Source: Gnetum montanum
Lineage: Eukaryota > Streptophyta > Gnetopsida > Gnetales > Gnetaceae
Length of the DNA: 36,053 bases
Reading direction: 5' to 3'
NCBI GenBank assembly: GCA_015680685.1
Contig: MNCI01034224.1
Location: 499,094 to 535,146, forward strand
Shown: piece by piece, positions 10,632 through 21,499 of the stretch
Numbering within the stretch: the first letter of the stretch is position 1
How the letters are laid out: the number at the start of each line of letters is the position of its first letter
Notes under the pieces: generated by a model
Databases searched by the model: none
What the model saw: the letters and a program-made list of their open reading frames with translations, nothing else
What the model was told of the DNA's origin: nothing
Made by a program: the position numbers and the translations under genes

Positions 10632-11357
10632 TGATGAGTGGCGAGGAACCCCTACACTCAATCATACGAATACGAGCGTTTCACGCATGATCTGGTCGAA
10701 CTTCGTAGACGGACTAATTATGGTATCTAGACAGTTACTCGTAGATCGCAGTTCACTGTCTTCCCACCTGGACTAGTATTAGCTTTGTCACGTATGGTTT
10801 AGTCCTGAGTGAGGTGTATGATGTGTTCCTACACTAATGCTACTCCTGGGGATGATGGGAAAAAATATCAACTAAACTAGGAGAAAGAGAGTTAGAGAGA
10901 ATCTAAACTAGCCTAAGTGCGATGAGCATCTGTTCCTTAATCATCTGTACACATCTTGGACCTCGTGCATGACTACCACTAGGATTACCAAGCGCATGGC
11001 CTAGGTACGCTACTGGGTTACCAAGTAGTCACACTTAAATGCTCGTGATTAAGTCGTACTCATTCCATGTTACTAGGAGATAAGGGTAGAGAGATATTAA
11101 CTAAGGAAGCAATAAATAACAATAATAATTAAATAATTAAGCTAAGTGAATGCTGCAATGATGAGGTAATCTCAATCTTTATTGTTGGTCATGTGCATGT
11201 CCAAGTATGTCACACTTGAATAAGGATGCTGTACAATTACAATCATCACACTGCGGGCATAAACTAGGAGAAAGGGTTGAGAGGAAAAACTGATAAAAAG
11301 TCCCTACCTTAATATTAAAAACTACTCTCTCTCCTTTTACCAAATCTGCCTGCCTTT

Positions 11358-11365
11358 TATTTATA
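11358..11365 (-). promoter_or_regulatory. TATA box of element A 3' LTR
   Basis: TATAAATA on the minus strand, 16 bp after the palindromic module, the same spacing as in element C. Confidence 0.6.
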
Positions 11366-11381
11366 GATGAGGAGACAGGCT

Positions 11382-11437
11382 GCGATATCACGTACACGAT
11401 ATTGTGTCTAGGCTGTGATATCGCGTACGTGATATCA
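11382..11437. promoter_or_regulatory. Two tandem palindromic modules in 3' LTR
   Basis: Module 1 (11382-11404) reads GCGATATCACGTACACGATA and is partly decayed. Module 2 (11415-11437) is a near-perfect palindrome around GTGATATCGCGTACGTGATA. Both are preceded by the shared 'aggctg' linker, so the unit was duplicated as a block of about 33 bp. The 5' LTR has only one. Confidence 0.65.
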
Positions 11438-11475
11438 TGGGTCCAATATCATGGCCAATGATTCATAACTCATCA

Positions 11476-11487
11476 TACCCCCACAAC
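11476..11487 (-). promoter_or_regulatory. Polypurine tract of element A
   Basis: On the minus strand GTTGTGGGGGTA immediately precedes the 3' LTR, matching the tract before element C's LTR. It is the expected primer for plus-strand synthesis. Confidence 0.65.
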
Positions 11488-11667
11488 TAAATGAAAACTT
11501 GTCCTTGAGTTAAAGTGAGAACAAGCTTCGTTGATTACATAGTGGATAGGTATGGGATTATTGACTGACTAGAATGGATTCATGCCACAGTGTGGAATCT
11601 GAACAAAATTTAGACACAACACGAAGAACGCAAAAGAAAATCCTATAACTAAAAAATTGGGTGGAAC

Positions 11668-14440
11668 TCATGTAGTTCCTGGTGGTGGTGGCTCCTCGAT
11701 GGATGCCTTTCCCTTGTCTTGTGCTCCAGGTCTTGGGATTTGATGGCGTTGAAGTATGGCCTGGAGTTTCTCCTCTTCAGTTTGGGGATCCTGTGCCATC
11801 CATGCTAATGTTCTGATGTTTGATGGAGTCGGCACCTCCCATGGGCACGGTAGTTGCGGAAACATTTTATTTGCTTTGACATACCAAGCTGCAAACACCC
11901 GCCGTTCCTCCTCGTAAGCTTTGGCTTTGTCTCTGTATTCTTAAAAATCTATGAACCATCGAGCCAAGTCTATTGTGACACCTTTCTACCCCTGGTAGCT
12001 TGCTTTAACCATCTCGAGTTCAGAATTTGCAACCTCTAGTTTTTGCAATGTTTTCTTGTGTTCTGCAAATTCTGTTTCATATTTGACGTAGGTGGTGGCT
12101 ACTTATTGCTCAAGCTCTTTTCTCGGGTGCACTGCTATTAACATGGCAAGGTTAGCATACCACAGGTTTACCGACTCCATGTACTCTATAAGGTCCTGGA
12201 TCTGCAGGTCTTGGCTTTTAACTTCCGCCTGGTGGGCAAACACGTATGTGTCCAATATGGTTTGCCAGTCAGTGTGTTGAGCACTGAGAGTGTTGATGTG
12301 GGCCTTGTCCATATGGATCTCCTTCTTGATGATTTGTTTATACATCCCCACCTGGTCCCGGAAATGCTCCTTCAGTTTCTCATGCCATTTAGCCTCATTC
12401 TGCTATGCACTTATTTCAATGGCCTTCTTCTGATGGATGGCGTGTACCTCCTCCATCGAGAGGGTTTGATTTTCTCTGGCTAAACGGTTCATGTCCTGGT
12501 TGAGCCTGATTAGTTGTTCTTGCAACTGTTCAAAATGTTCTTCGAGAACATTCTTTTGTTTCTCCACAGAGGTTAACCGAAGGTTGTTAGCAACAAGTTG
12601 TTTGTTCTCCTCTTGTAAGGCTTTGAGTGCCTTGGTGTGCATGTAAGTTTGCGCTTGTGCCATAGAGGCATCCCAAACAATCTTCTCTTTTTCTTCCACC
12701 ACCCTTTTATTCTCTGTCAACAGTTTAGTAAGTTGCTCGGTTCTAAAAGTGTCCAACTAGTCTACAGGAACGAATTGAGAAGGATCCTGCTGTGCTGCTT
12801 GTAGGGTCACAAGCCTTTCTTGCAATCTTCGCACTTCTGCTTCAGCGTGCTCGGCCCTCATCTCTGTTAAGACTAACTTCCCTTTGGTGGAAATGAGGTT
12901 TGATTGTATTGCTGTAACATCTTGTGCGATGTCAAACAAGGACGTCATTACTTGTCCTATTTGTAGCAATTGGTCAAGTACATCCTCATGTTCTGCAGGA
13001 GTCATTGATGTACTGGCTAGAGTTTGAGCATCTTGTGCTCCTGGAAGATCTACCGGTGACACAACAGGCACATTGAATGATTCTTTAATGTGGTCTATGA
13101 TCACTTCTGTAGCTCTTGCTACATCTTGGTGCTGCATGACCATCACCGTGGCCCCTTCACTAGTTTCTAACTACACTTGAAAGGATGCAACATTCCCTGA
13201 AATCTGTTGTGACCAAGTGCTCTCTCCTCCTCCTGTATAAATGGACACTTCACCCCTTGCGCGATCTATAGAAATCATAGGCTGTACAGCATTGTCGATG
13301 ATGCAGAAGAGATTTGCGCCGTCACGACTTCCCTAACTGACCATCTCAACGATGGCCTGAGATGGCTCATTGACCATCTATAATCTTGCGGTGATGGTGG
13401 TGGTTGATCTTGCTGGCCTGTGCTAGGCCCTGCTTCTTGTTGTTGGCTGGGTCCTGCAGGTTGAGTTGCAGTTGGCCCTACCATTTGTTCTTTTTCTTAT
13501 TCTGGCCCCAGTGTCTTACCAGTGATTTTCCTTACAGCTGGTGGCTTTAGCAGTTTAGCATAAGAAGTATTTTTGGCTTTTCAGAGGATATCATTGGTGT
13601 ATCCTCTAATACCACCATGTCTACACAGCTTCCTGATAAGATAAGGGAAGGGCAACGTAAACTTCCCTATCTTTCGTTCTTCAAACCACCTCAGGATCTT
13701 TGTAAAATATAGATGAGGCAGGTTAGCATTAACCTTTCCCATCAACACTACACATCCTCTTGCCACATATGTTGAAATTATTTTTAAACCTTTTGTGGGG
13801 AAGATGTGATAAGTCCCTATTTTGAAATAAATCCTCTCTTCTGTCGTCAACTCCCTAAAGGTCCTATCTTCCTTGCCGTATGCCTTATCTAACCAAACTC
13901 GTTGCACATCAAGGTCTGAGTGGGTAGACAACTAAGCAACCTTTGGCCCTGTATTCGGAAGGTTTAATACTTTCAAAATGGCTTGAACAAAGAAATCAAT
14001 AGTCACACCACAAATGTTAACCATGGTGCCTTGTTCTTTGTTGTGTCAAAATTGGTACATTTCCCCTAAGTACCAGGCACCACTTTCAGAGAGTGTAGGC
14101 CATAATGGGGACCCTTTGAGGTGATCCTTAACGACCTCCGAAGAAAATTTTGTGAAAGGTCCAAATTTTAATTCCATGATCACTGCAGTAAATATGGACC
14201 TTTCATGGATGGCCTGAATACAATCCTGGGATAACGTGAGATGTCGTCCCTGTTTAGACACTACAGCAGCTCCTCCTTCCACCTGCCTTGGTTGTATAGT
14301 GGTAGGGTCTTCTTGGTGATACTAAATGATTGTTCCTCCTACTCTACATGTTGTTTAGCAGGAACTTGTCCTTCACCTCTCCTAGGTTGCTTGATCCCAC
14401 CTTGAGTAGGACCTTCCTATTGTCCGCGTTTTGGGGCCAT
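11668..14440 (-). pseudogene. Element A large 3' ORF (coiled-coil protein), decayed
   Basis: Reads from ATG at 14440 (MAPKRGQ, directly after a splice-acceptor-like TTGCAG) to a TGA at 11668, about 920 codons. One frame runs over 14282-13400, another over 13375-11668, with a single shift near 13380; a shift is also needed near 14300. Internal stops are mostly TAG. The N-terminal third (about 14282-13581) contains GKVNANLPH, FTLPFPYLIRKLC and GGIRGYT, which recall the 'putative plant transposon protein' family seen in plant retroelements. A Pro/Gln-rich linker follows (about 13540-13400), then a long Gln/Glu/Leu-rich coiled coil (13146-11900). The place between gag/pol and the 3' LTR is that of env-like or additional ORFs in plant Ty3 elements. 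No signal peptide or membrane anchor is seen. Function is unknown; self-association is inference. Confidence 0.6.
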
Positions 14441-14939
14441 CTGCAATCACACGGGGCTAATCGTTAGTAAGGTTGTTACCAAAGTTAGGTTATACCTTAT
14501 TGCTTGCCTTAATGAATTTGCTTTATCTCCGTGTGACGTTACTTATTAGGAGAAAATGTCCCCGAAAGATTATAATATTGAATCCTCTTTGCTTAGGTGG
14601 TTTCCAAATCTAGTTTCCTGGTATAACTAAGGAGATGAAATTGTTTTTGGCGCATTTATCCTTAATTTTATAATTAATTACCCTTAATAATGTCCTTTGG
14701 GCAATGTTGAATTTCAAAAACTTTATGCGCTATTCAGCATGTGCCCCTTCCCCATGACCAAGCTAAACACTCTAGGTTCAAGTAGGTTCAAATGGAATGA
14801 AAATCGGAGGACCAGCGATCGAGTTATGAATATGAAAGCAAGGGGTGCACAATCATGAGTCATAGAGAGAAATTTGAAAAACTTCCCCCACGTTAACAGT
14901 TGCAAATGATGTTGATTAGCAGGGGGGGGGAGGGTTGCG

Positions 14940-14980
14940 TATATATATATTTTTGGGACGCGATATTGTGGCCTATCGAT
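14940..14980 (-). promoter_or_regulatory. Possible internal promoter with degenerate module
   Basis: On the minus strand a decayed half-module (AATATCGCG, with ATCGATAGGCC before it) is followed 9 bp later by a TATATATATA run (14940-14950). This points toward the 3' ORF that starts at 14440, leaving room for a leader with an intron that ends at the acceptor TTGCAG just before that ATG. The match to the LTR promoter layout is partial, so this is a hypothesis. Confidence 0.35.
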
Positions 14981-14999
14981 GTTAGGGCACTTTATAGAA

Positions 15000-16030
15000 T
15001 GTACTGAATTTTTAAATATTTTTTTGAAATTAAACGATGTAAACTAAGGACATCTAGATGAGTGTTAAAGGGTTCTAGGGTAATTCAACTAGTTCTAAAG
15101 GCACAAAAATTATGATGGTGTGGAATTTATCAATAAGGACCTCGGATGGTAAAGGGGAGAAAAAGGCTATGTGATGGTTCATAGGAACGTTTGAATATGA
15201 GGGATAGTAATAAGGGAAAGAATATCATTGAAAATATGCTGAGGGTAATAGATGGTGTGTGGAAGATGTGTTATGAGTGCAAATTACAAAAAATTACGCA
15301 AGTGGGTCCTCCCCAAAGCAGGTTCCAACCTCTAATGCCCTTGCGTACCCACACCTTAAAATGTCTGTAGGCACTAGAAGGGTTAAATGTAATCTACACT
15401 GGTTCCACAAAACACACACATGTAAGTATCACGAGAATGAGGTAAGAATTCTATGCTATACGAGACATGAGCTAAAATTACATGAATAATGAGATGAGAC
15501 GGACTATAGAAGGGATTGTAGAGATTGGGATATGAGGTAACTGACCCAAGGCACAATGAATCCTACGTGTAAAGCATGATTAATGTGTCATTAACCCATC
15601 ATTCCAAGATTAGGACCAAGTCCATTACTCTGATCAGTGACATTGCATTGTTTCATCCCATGATGAGTGACTATGAGAGGACCATAACAATGAGGCATAC
15701 GATCACTTGGCATTTTGTTCAAGGGAGAAGTGATTTTTGCTTTGTGGCACTTTGTTTGTTTGTTTTTTTTTTTCATTTTTTTTCGATTGCTGAATCGAAA
15801 GAAGCCGCCAACCTTCAGGCAAGGGTGCATGTCTTTCCAGTGGGACCCCCTAGAACAGCATTGGATTTTTGAGTGCCTTTTGATTACTCTTACTTCCATT
15901 TTGCGTTAAATCTACAAGGATCTTAGTACAACCATGTTGCGTGATAACTCTCACAGAAGTCACCAAAGAGAATCCGCAAGTCCCCTTGATGTCACACCCT
16001 AATCATTCCCTCTTGATCCATCCTTCTTCA
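15000..16030. other. Element A internal spacer without pol
   Basis: ORFs of about 100 codons on both strands overlap one another (15576-15909), driven by a T-rich tract at 15758-15785. None has retroviral enzyme motifs. The expected pol genes are absent. Confidence 0.6.
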
Positions 16031-16035
16031 TTCTA

Positions 16036-16370
16036 GATACAATGAACACAAAATTAATTTTAAGTTTTAAGAATGTCAAGAATATCATTGTACCCTCGAA
16101 CAAAACCTTTTATTTATAGAATGGATGAGTGGGTGTGATGGGCTCATTGTCCAAAGAATTGATCACTCAAGACTCAATAACATAGAACACACCTCAACCA
16201 ANAGGTACAATGAACACAAAATTAATTTTAAGTTTTAAGAATGTCAAGAATATCACTATACCCTCAAACAGAATCTCTTATTTGTAGAATGGATGAGTGG
16301 GTGTAATGGGCTTACTATCCAAATAATTGATCACTTGAGACTTGATAACATAGAACACACCTCAACCAAT
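16036..16370. repeat. Two 168-bp tandem repeats inside element A
   Basis: Unit 1 at 16036-16203 and unit 2 at 16204-16370 share 'tacaatgaacacaaaattaa' at a spacing of exactly 168 bp and end '..acctcaacca'. An undetermined base lies at 16202. The units differ at several sites. AT-rich simple sequence follows to about 16510. Confidence 0.9.
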
Positions 16371-16603
16371 GAGCCACATGAGTGTTTTATTTGTAGATGA
16401 GATTACTTATAAAAAGATAAAAAAAATAAAAATAAAAAGATAAAAATGTAACAAAAAAGAAATTAAAAAATTGGAAAAAAATTATAAAATTAAAGAAAAT
16501 GAACAATGTTTATTAATCCTGCTTGTTATTAGAATGGGGGATATCCCCCATAACTAAACGGTTGAGCATGGTAAGGATTAATAAATGAAAGATGAGGATC
16601 CTT

Positions 16604-17946
16604 TCATGTTGGAAATATCGAAACTTGGTCATACTTACCCCATTGGGGTTCACACACCTGATTATAGTAAGCGTAGTGGGGCAATTTATAAGATGTGGTT
16701 CCCGGGTATAGAGTTAACCCACTATGATACTTGAGACTGTAAGATGGCATGCAAGGATCGGGATGTTGCCCTCCATGGCTATATTCATTGGGCCGTATGG
16801 TTGTTGGAGTGTTAATTGGTGGCCTTGATGAAGTGACACGAGGTGTTGGGTTTGAGGAGAAGGATGCACCACAGTGTTGGACTTGTGCTGAGTTGGAGAA
16901 TGTAGTGGCCTTAGAACCGTGTTGTCCCTTCCTACGGTCATGTCTAAAGAAGGGATGCTTTTGATGTTGAGGAGGTCTCTCACTGCTGTTGGCAATAGTA
17001 GCACAAGTAACGTTTGTGGGTTGTTGTTGTGGTGCAGACACTTCAGGAACAGTTGGTGGCGATGTAGAAGGAGGGAAAGGATGAGAATGTTGAAATTTAG
17101 GAGAAGTGTAAGGTACACAAGGTGGTGGTTGTGTTGAGGACATGGGCTGATAGTACCAAGGAGAATAATAATGCGGTGAGATAGAGTATGTTGACCCAGT
17201 TGGGGAAATAAGATGTTGGACTAGATAAGCATTTAGATTCGGATGATACGAAGGGTGTCTCTAGTTTAGGGATGGCTTCCCCCATGACTGGGATTGTTGC
17301 CACTGTGATCGAACACAGTATCTTTGTATGAAATCTGGGTGTAACGTGCTTCCCCAATGCTTATATAAATGTAACAAGATTGGGCATTGGGCCTTGGGAT
17401 GATCGTACAGGAAAATGTTGCATTCATACGTATGAATGGTAGTTGAGCTCTTATTTTCCTCATCCCTTCTTCCAATTGTATAATGATATTTTGTCCTACT
17501 TCTCGAGTTGTCAAAACTCTATCTCCAATAATATTGATCTATTCTCCACACTTTTTATGAATCCATTCCAGCATCTTATTGATCTTTGCCTCGATTTCAT
17601 CTAATGATTGTTGTACTGGAAAAGATGGTTCTTTCTCCTTGAGATAGGTTGATTTCTCCTTTTTGTGATTATGGACCTTTGTTAAGTTGAGATTTTGGTC
17701 CTGTTGATGTTTTTCAACACTATCCCATCTAGCCATTTCTCCTTCTTCTTTTGCTACCCGCTTAATAAGCTCTTGGAATTGATGGGTTTGTAGTTCATAT
17801 AGTTGACCTTGAGCATACATCCCTAGGGTCTCTCTTGTTTCATCATGAAGCCCATCAATGATATGGTACATTAGCCTTTCCTCGGAGAACTCATGGCCTG
17901 GACAATTGTTTAATAGTGCATAATATCTTTCTAAGGTCATGTCCAA
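16604..17946 (-). pseudogene. Element A gag relic
   Basis: The first block (17946-17539) reads LERYYALLNNCPGHEFSEE, MYHIIDGL and then an Arg/Glu-rich helix. This is the pattern of plant Ty3 capsid C-terminal regions, where an 'R..L...CP.H' motif precedes '...YF..GL'. An in-frame stop lies just before, so the N-terminal capsid part is missing. After a stop the same frame continues to 17266, then a frameshift leads into a Pro/Gln/Ser/His-rich tail (17143-16604). A clear CCHC zinc knuckle was not found; a 'DHP..QCPILL' phrase near 17400 may be its remains. It would form the particle that packages element RNA. Confidence 0.6.
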
Positions 17947-17988
17947 GGATTCATGTTATGCTTATTTCCACTCTTGGATTTGTTTCCT

Positions 17989-18072
17989 CACACACAATTT
18001 CACAACCATGCCTCTCATACGAGTGAAATTCATATATTTCGTATGAGAGGCATGGTTGTGAAATTGTGTGTG
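17989..18072. repeat. Perfect 34-bp inverted repeat in gag leader
   Basis: Arm 17989-18022 (CACACACAATTTCACAACCA...) is matched exactly and inverted by 18039-18072, with a 16-base loop. The hairpin lies between PBS and gag in an element whose LTRs have diverged, so a perfect stem is unexpected. Confidence 0.95.
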
Positions 18073-18174
18073 AATTTGTATGTAACTTTTTGTAATTATT
18101 TCTTCCTAAAAGATATATCGTTAATTCCTATACAGTGACCTTGTATGATATAACTAATCTAGATAACTAGCATC

Positions 18175-18193
18175 GTCCCTGCAACGATGCCTA
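18175..18193 (-). promoter_or_regulatory. Primer-binding site of element A (tRNA-Asp-like)
   Basis: Two bases after the 5' LTR the minus strand reads GGCATCGTTGCAGGGA. It resembles the complement of the plant tRNA-Asp 3' end (GGCGCCGTTGCCGGGGA) at 13 of 17 positions if one base is gapped. tRNA-Asp-type sites are known for some plant non-chromovirus Ty3 elements. Confidence 0.55.
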
Positions 18194-18990
18194 TGATGAG
18201 TGGCGAGGTACCCCTACACTCAACCATACGAATACGAGCGTTTCATGCACGATTCGATCAAACTCCGAATATGAACTAGTTGTGGTATTTAGACAGTTAC
18301 TCATAGATCGCAGTTTGCTATCTTCCCACCTGGACTAGTATTAGCTTTGTCACATATGGTTTAGTCCTAAGTGAGGTGTATGATGTGTTCCAACACTAAT
18401 GCTACTCCTGGGGATGATGAGAAATAATATCAACTAAACTAGGAGAGAGAGAGTTAGAGAGAATCTAAACTAGCCTAAGTGCAATGAGCATTCGTTCCTT
18501 AATCATTCATACACATCTTGGACCTCGTGCACGACTACCACTGGGATTACCAAGCGTATGGTCTAGGTACGCTACTGGGTTACCAAGTAGTCACACTTAA
18601 ATGCTCGTAATTAAGTCGTACTCATTCCACGTTACTAGGAGATAATGGTAGAGAGATATTAACTAAGGAAGCAATAAATAACAATAACAATTAAATAATT
18701 AAGCTAAGTGGATGCTGCAATGATGAGGTAATCTCGATCTTTATTGCCGGTCATGTGCATGTCCAAGTACGTCACACTCGAATAAGGATGTCATCACACT
18801 GCGGGCATGCACTGGGAGAAAGGGTTGAGAGGAAAAACTGATAAAAAGTCCCTACCTTAATATTAAAAACTACACTCTCTCCTTTTACCAAATTTTCTTG
18901 CCTCTTATTTATAGATGTGGAGACAAGCTGTGATATCGCGTACGCGATATCATGGGTGCGATATCACGACCAACGATTCATGACTCATCA
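18194..18990 (-). repeat. Element A 5' LTR
   Basis: 797 bp with the same TGATGAGT/ACTCATCA ends as the 3' LTR. TATA box (minus strand TATAAATA) at 18906-18913. One palindromic module, a perfect 22-bp palindrome at 18931-18952, starts 16-17 bp upstream of it. A further half-module (GCGATATCAC) follows at about 18959. Confidence 0.88.
18906..18952 (-). promoter_or_regulatory. TATA box plus perfect palindromic module
   Basis: The module TGATATCGCGT followed by its exact reverse complement occupies 18931-18952. The TATA box lies at 18906-18913. This is the least decayed example in an LTR of this window. Confidence 0.65.
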
Positions 18991-18995
18991 CTAAC
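18991..18995. repeat. Right target-site duplication of element A
   Basis: CTAAC next to the LTR end; partner of CTAAT at 10627-10631. Confidence 0.7.
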
Positions 18996-20420
18996 CCTCC
19001 AATTGAGCAAAAAGAACTTCCTGTGCAATTCTACTTTGGAGATATTTAGCATCTGAAATATTTTTGTATCTTTGCACATAGAAAGGAGGATGAATCTTTA
19101 AAGAATCAATGGTCTTGACTCTAGATAATGCAACAACTAGTAGACCCGTAAGTTCTCTTATGTAGCGGTTTCGCAGGCTATGATTTATTTATTTTTATTT
19201 TTTACGTTATCATCACTATTTGCATTCCAAATAATATATACTAGTAAACATAAATTGGTTAAAATAAAAATTTATATATTTCGTATATGTTGATGAAGGA
19301 ATACATTGCACAATTATTGCAACAAACATTATAGGGATGCATAATAGGATTGAGCAAAAGGCAAAATACAATGTAGCATCTGAACTTAATATACCTAATC
19401 ATCTAATTGAGCAAAATGAACTTCCTGTGCAATTTTACTTGGAGATGTTTAGCATCTGAAATTTTTCTATATCTTTGCACATGGAAGGGAGGATGAATCT
19501 TTAAGGAATCAATGGTCTTGACTTTAGATAATGCAACAAACGTTAGACCTGTAAGTTCTCTTACGAAGCAGTTTTGCGGGCTATGAGTAGAATTTAATTA
19601 TTTTTTTATTTTTTAAGTTATCATCACTATTTGTATTCCAAATAATATATACTAGTTAAAATAAAAGTTTATATATTTCGTATATGTTGATGAAGGAATA
19701 CATTGCACAATTATCGCAACAAACATTATAGAGCTGTATAATAGGATTGAGCGAAAGGCAAAATACTATAATATGTGTGAACTCAATATGCCTAATTCTC
19801 CAACTGAGCAAAAGAAACTTCTTGTGCAATTCTACTTTGGAGATGTTTAGCATTTGAAATCTCTCTGTATCTTTGCACATGAAAAGGAGGATGAATCTTT
19901 AAAGAATCAATGGTCTTGACTCCAGATAATGCAACAAACGTTAGGCCCATAACTTCTCTTGAACCAATGTGAATAATAGCTTATCTAGTGTCATTCCTTG
20001 AGATTTATGAATAGTCATGGCCCATGCTAACCATAATGGTCACTAACAAGATACTTCTTGGACCATAGGTACAATTGGCACATGATGAGGATTACCATTA
20101 TCAAAGACACATTCGATGTAGGAGTCAAAATCAACAATAATGTATAATGGTAATGTAGGTGGCTATTTACCTTAAGGATACATAATACTGTGAATCATGC
20201 CAAGTGCACCATTCACCAATCTTGCTTCAGGCCAAAGGTTAATTGTAAGCATTACCCTTGCACCTTCACATATAAGTAGAGATTGCATTACTTGTTGCAG
20301 TAGATAGTTGTTGCACTACTTGTTGCAGTAGATGGTTGTTGTTGCTAATCTTGAATAAAGTGTTCTTCACCTTCTCTATTGGGACTAATAGCAATAGAAT
20401 CCATGTTTCTAAAAATGCAT
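18996..20420 (-). pseudogene. Pif1-like helicase relic with 3' end in tandem copies
   Basis: On the minus strand, in order: GARVMLTINLWPEARLVNGA (about 20260-20200), LPLYIIVDFDSYI (about 20150), LAWAMTIHKSQGMTLDKLL (about 20020-19975) and MGLTFVALSGVKTID (about 19950-19910). These are the C-terminal motifs of Pif1-family DNA helicases, as found in plant Helitrons and Pif1-like genes. Stops and shifts break the frame. The last block (VALSRVKTIDSLKIHPPF and its tail) plus about 200 bp of 3' DNA recurs three times at a period of about 400 bp (phrase 'gagcaa' at 19005, 19409, 19806). The first Walker motifs and any Rep domain are not present, so Helitron origin is likely but unproven. Confidence 0.7.
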
Positions 20421-20449
20421 AAATTCCAATATTGCACCTCTTAATCTTG

Positions 20450-20680
20450 TAACATGATGCCTAAGTTCAATATCTTTAAATACTGCATCACACCGTAACC
20501 ATCATCACCTTAACAGTTGCCATGATTGTAATTGCCATTGTAGCCATAATCGTCATTAGTTATAATAATAATAAATATTCATTATTACTGTAATTGTAAC
20601 CATCACCATTTATAATAATAATAAATATTCAATATTACCCATCATTTATAATAATAAATATTCAGTATTACCCACGTTGG
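20450..20680. repeat. ATA-rich microsatellite tract
   Basis: Three clusters of 'ataataataaatatt' (about 20560-20665) interspersed with 'accatcacc' phrases. Simple sequence without coding potential. Confidence 0.6.
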
Positions 20681-20686
20681 GCCCTA

Positions 20687-20960
20687 CATGTGAGGGAATA
20701 TGAAGAGATGAATGGGGAACCCAAGGGTTGGGGGGCGTCAATTGAATAGAGATTCAGCTTCCCTGTAGTGACTCTTTGGCTCCCTTGCATGTGGTGCGTG
20801 CATGTGAGGGAATACAACTCCCTTGCTTAGGGGAGCTTAGGGGTTAGGGGGTATTAATCAAGTAAAGATTCAACTCCCTTGCACCGATTCTTTAGCTCTC
20901 ATGCATGTGGCGCATGTGGGTGAGGGAATACGAAGAGACCAAACTAAATTGGTACTACAA
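20687..20960. repeat. Degenerate tandem repeat, about 114 bp period
   Basis: The phrase 'catgtgagggaata' recurs at 20687, 20801 and about 20914, each followed by 'gattcaactccctt' and 'ctctttggctccc' style wording. A fragment of the same wording reappears near 21503-21530. Confidence 0.75.
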
Positions 20961-21049
20961 CATATATTTGTAATGCATATTTGTTCATGGAGATATAAAA
21001 ATCATGTTGCAAATGCATAAATAATGTTATTATTATATCACGGGCTTTT

Positions 21050-21480
21050 GTATATTGACATTATTGTTACAGTAGACAAGATATGAATGATGCTAACACC
21101 TCATTCATAATTATTATATTATAATTATTGTGGAATCCAATAAATGTTATGAGATTATTATAATTAGAGAAATAATCTATAATTATAATTTGAGATATTA
21201 TGGATTATAAGATTCATTCGAATGATAAACATTTCATAATAAATAAAGCCAAAATATGATGAAATATTACTCATAATCCATAATTTTAGAGATATTATTT
21301 ATTCATTCATAATGCTAACCCATATTGATTATATCTCGGTTAGCATTATCCATAAGATATATATAATGAAATGATTATAAATAACTGACTTTATTTATGA
21401 TGAAATGTTTATAATCATTATATATAATCATTTATGTTTATGATTATAAATATATCATTATAGATAACCAAGATTATGAA
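21050..21480. mobile_element. AT-rich foldback sequence
   Basis: AATGCTAACC (21309-21318) and GGTTAGCATT enclose a 17-base loop. Further out, 21222-21251 (AATGATAAACATTTCAT..) is inverted at about 21389-21421. The whole can form an imperfect hairpin of 200 bp or more, as in a MITE. Exact ends and a target duplication could not be fixed. Confidence 0.5.
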
Positions 21481-21499
21481 TAACCAAGATAAATATATT

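Larger units (their letters stand above)
10632..11475 (-). repeat. Element A 3' LTR
   Basis: 844 bp, bounded by the 8-bp inverted ends TGATGAGT/ACTCATCA. It aligns along its length with 18194-18990. Differences include an extra 12 bp near 11228-11239 and a second palindromic module at 11382-11437. The TATA box is at 11358-11365. Paired 'ggattacc' and 'gggttacc' motifs (about 10980-11025) also occur in element C. Confidence 0.88.
10632..18990 (-). mobile_element. Element A: complete non-autonomous LTR retrotransposon
   Basis: An 8359-bp element on the minus strand with, in its own 5' to 3' order: 5' LTR 18990-18194, PBS, gag relic 17946-16604, tandem repeat 16370-16036, promoter-like block near 14960-14940, large 3' ORF 14440-11668, PPT 11487-11476, 3' LTR 11475-10632. 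Both LTRs begin TGATGAGT and end ACTCATCA, and a 5-bp duplication flanks the whole. No protease, reverse transcriptase, RNase H or integrase sequence was found in the 1.6 kb between gag and the 3' ORF. It must have depended on enzymes from a relative. The LTRs differ at many sites, often C/T, so the insertion is not recent. Confidence 0.85.

Noticed and set aside
14922-14929. Run of eight G as a second polypurine tract
   Set aside because: On the minus strand, the coding strand of element A, it is a C run, so it cannot serve that element as a polypurine tract.
15576-15909. Overlapping 64-102-codon ORFs on both strands
   Set aside because: Frames mirror each other over a T-rich tract and show no retroelement motif.
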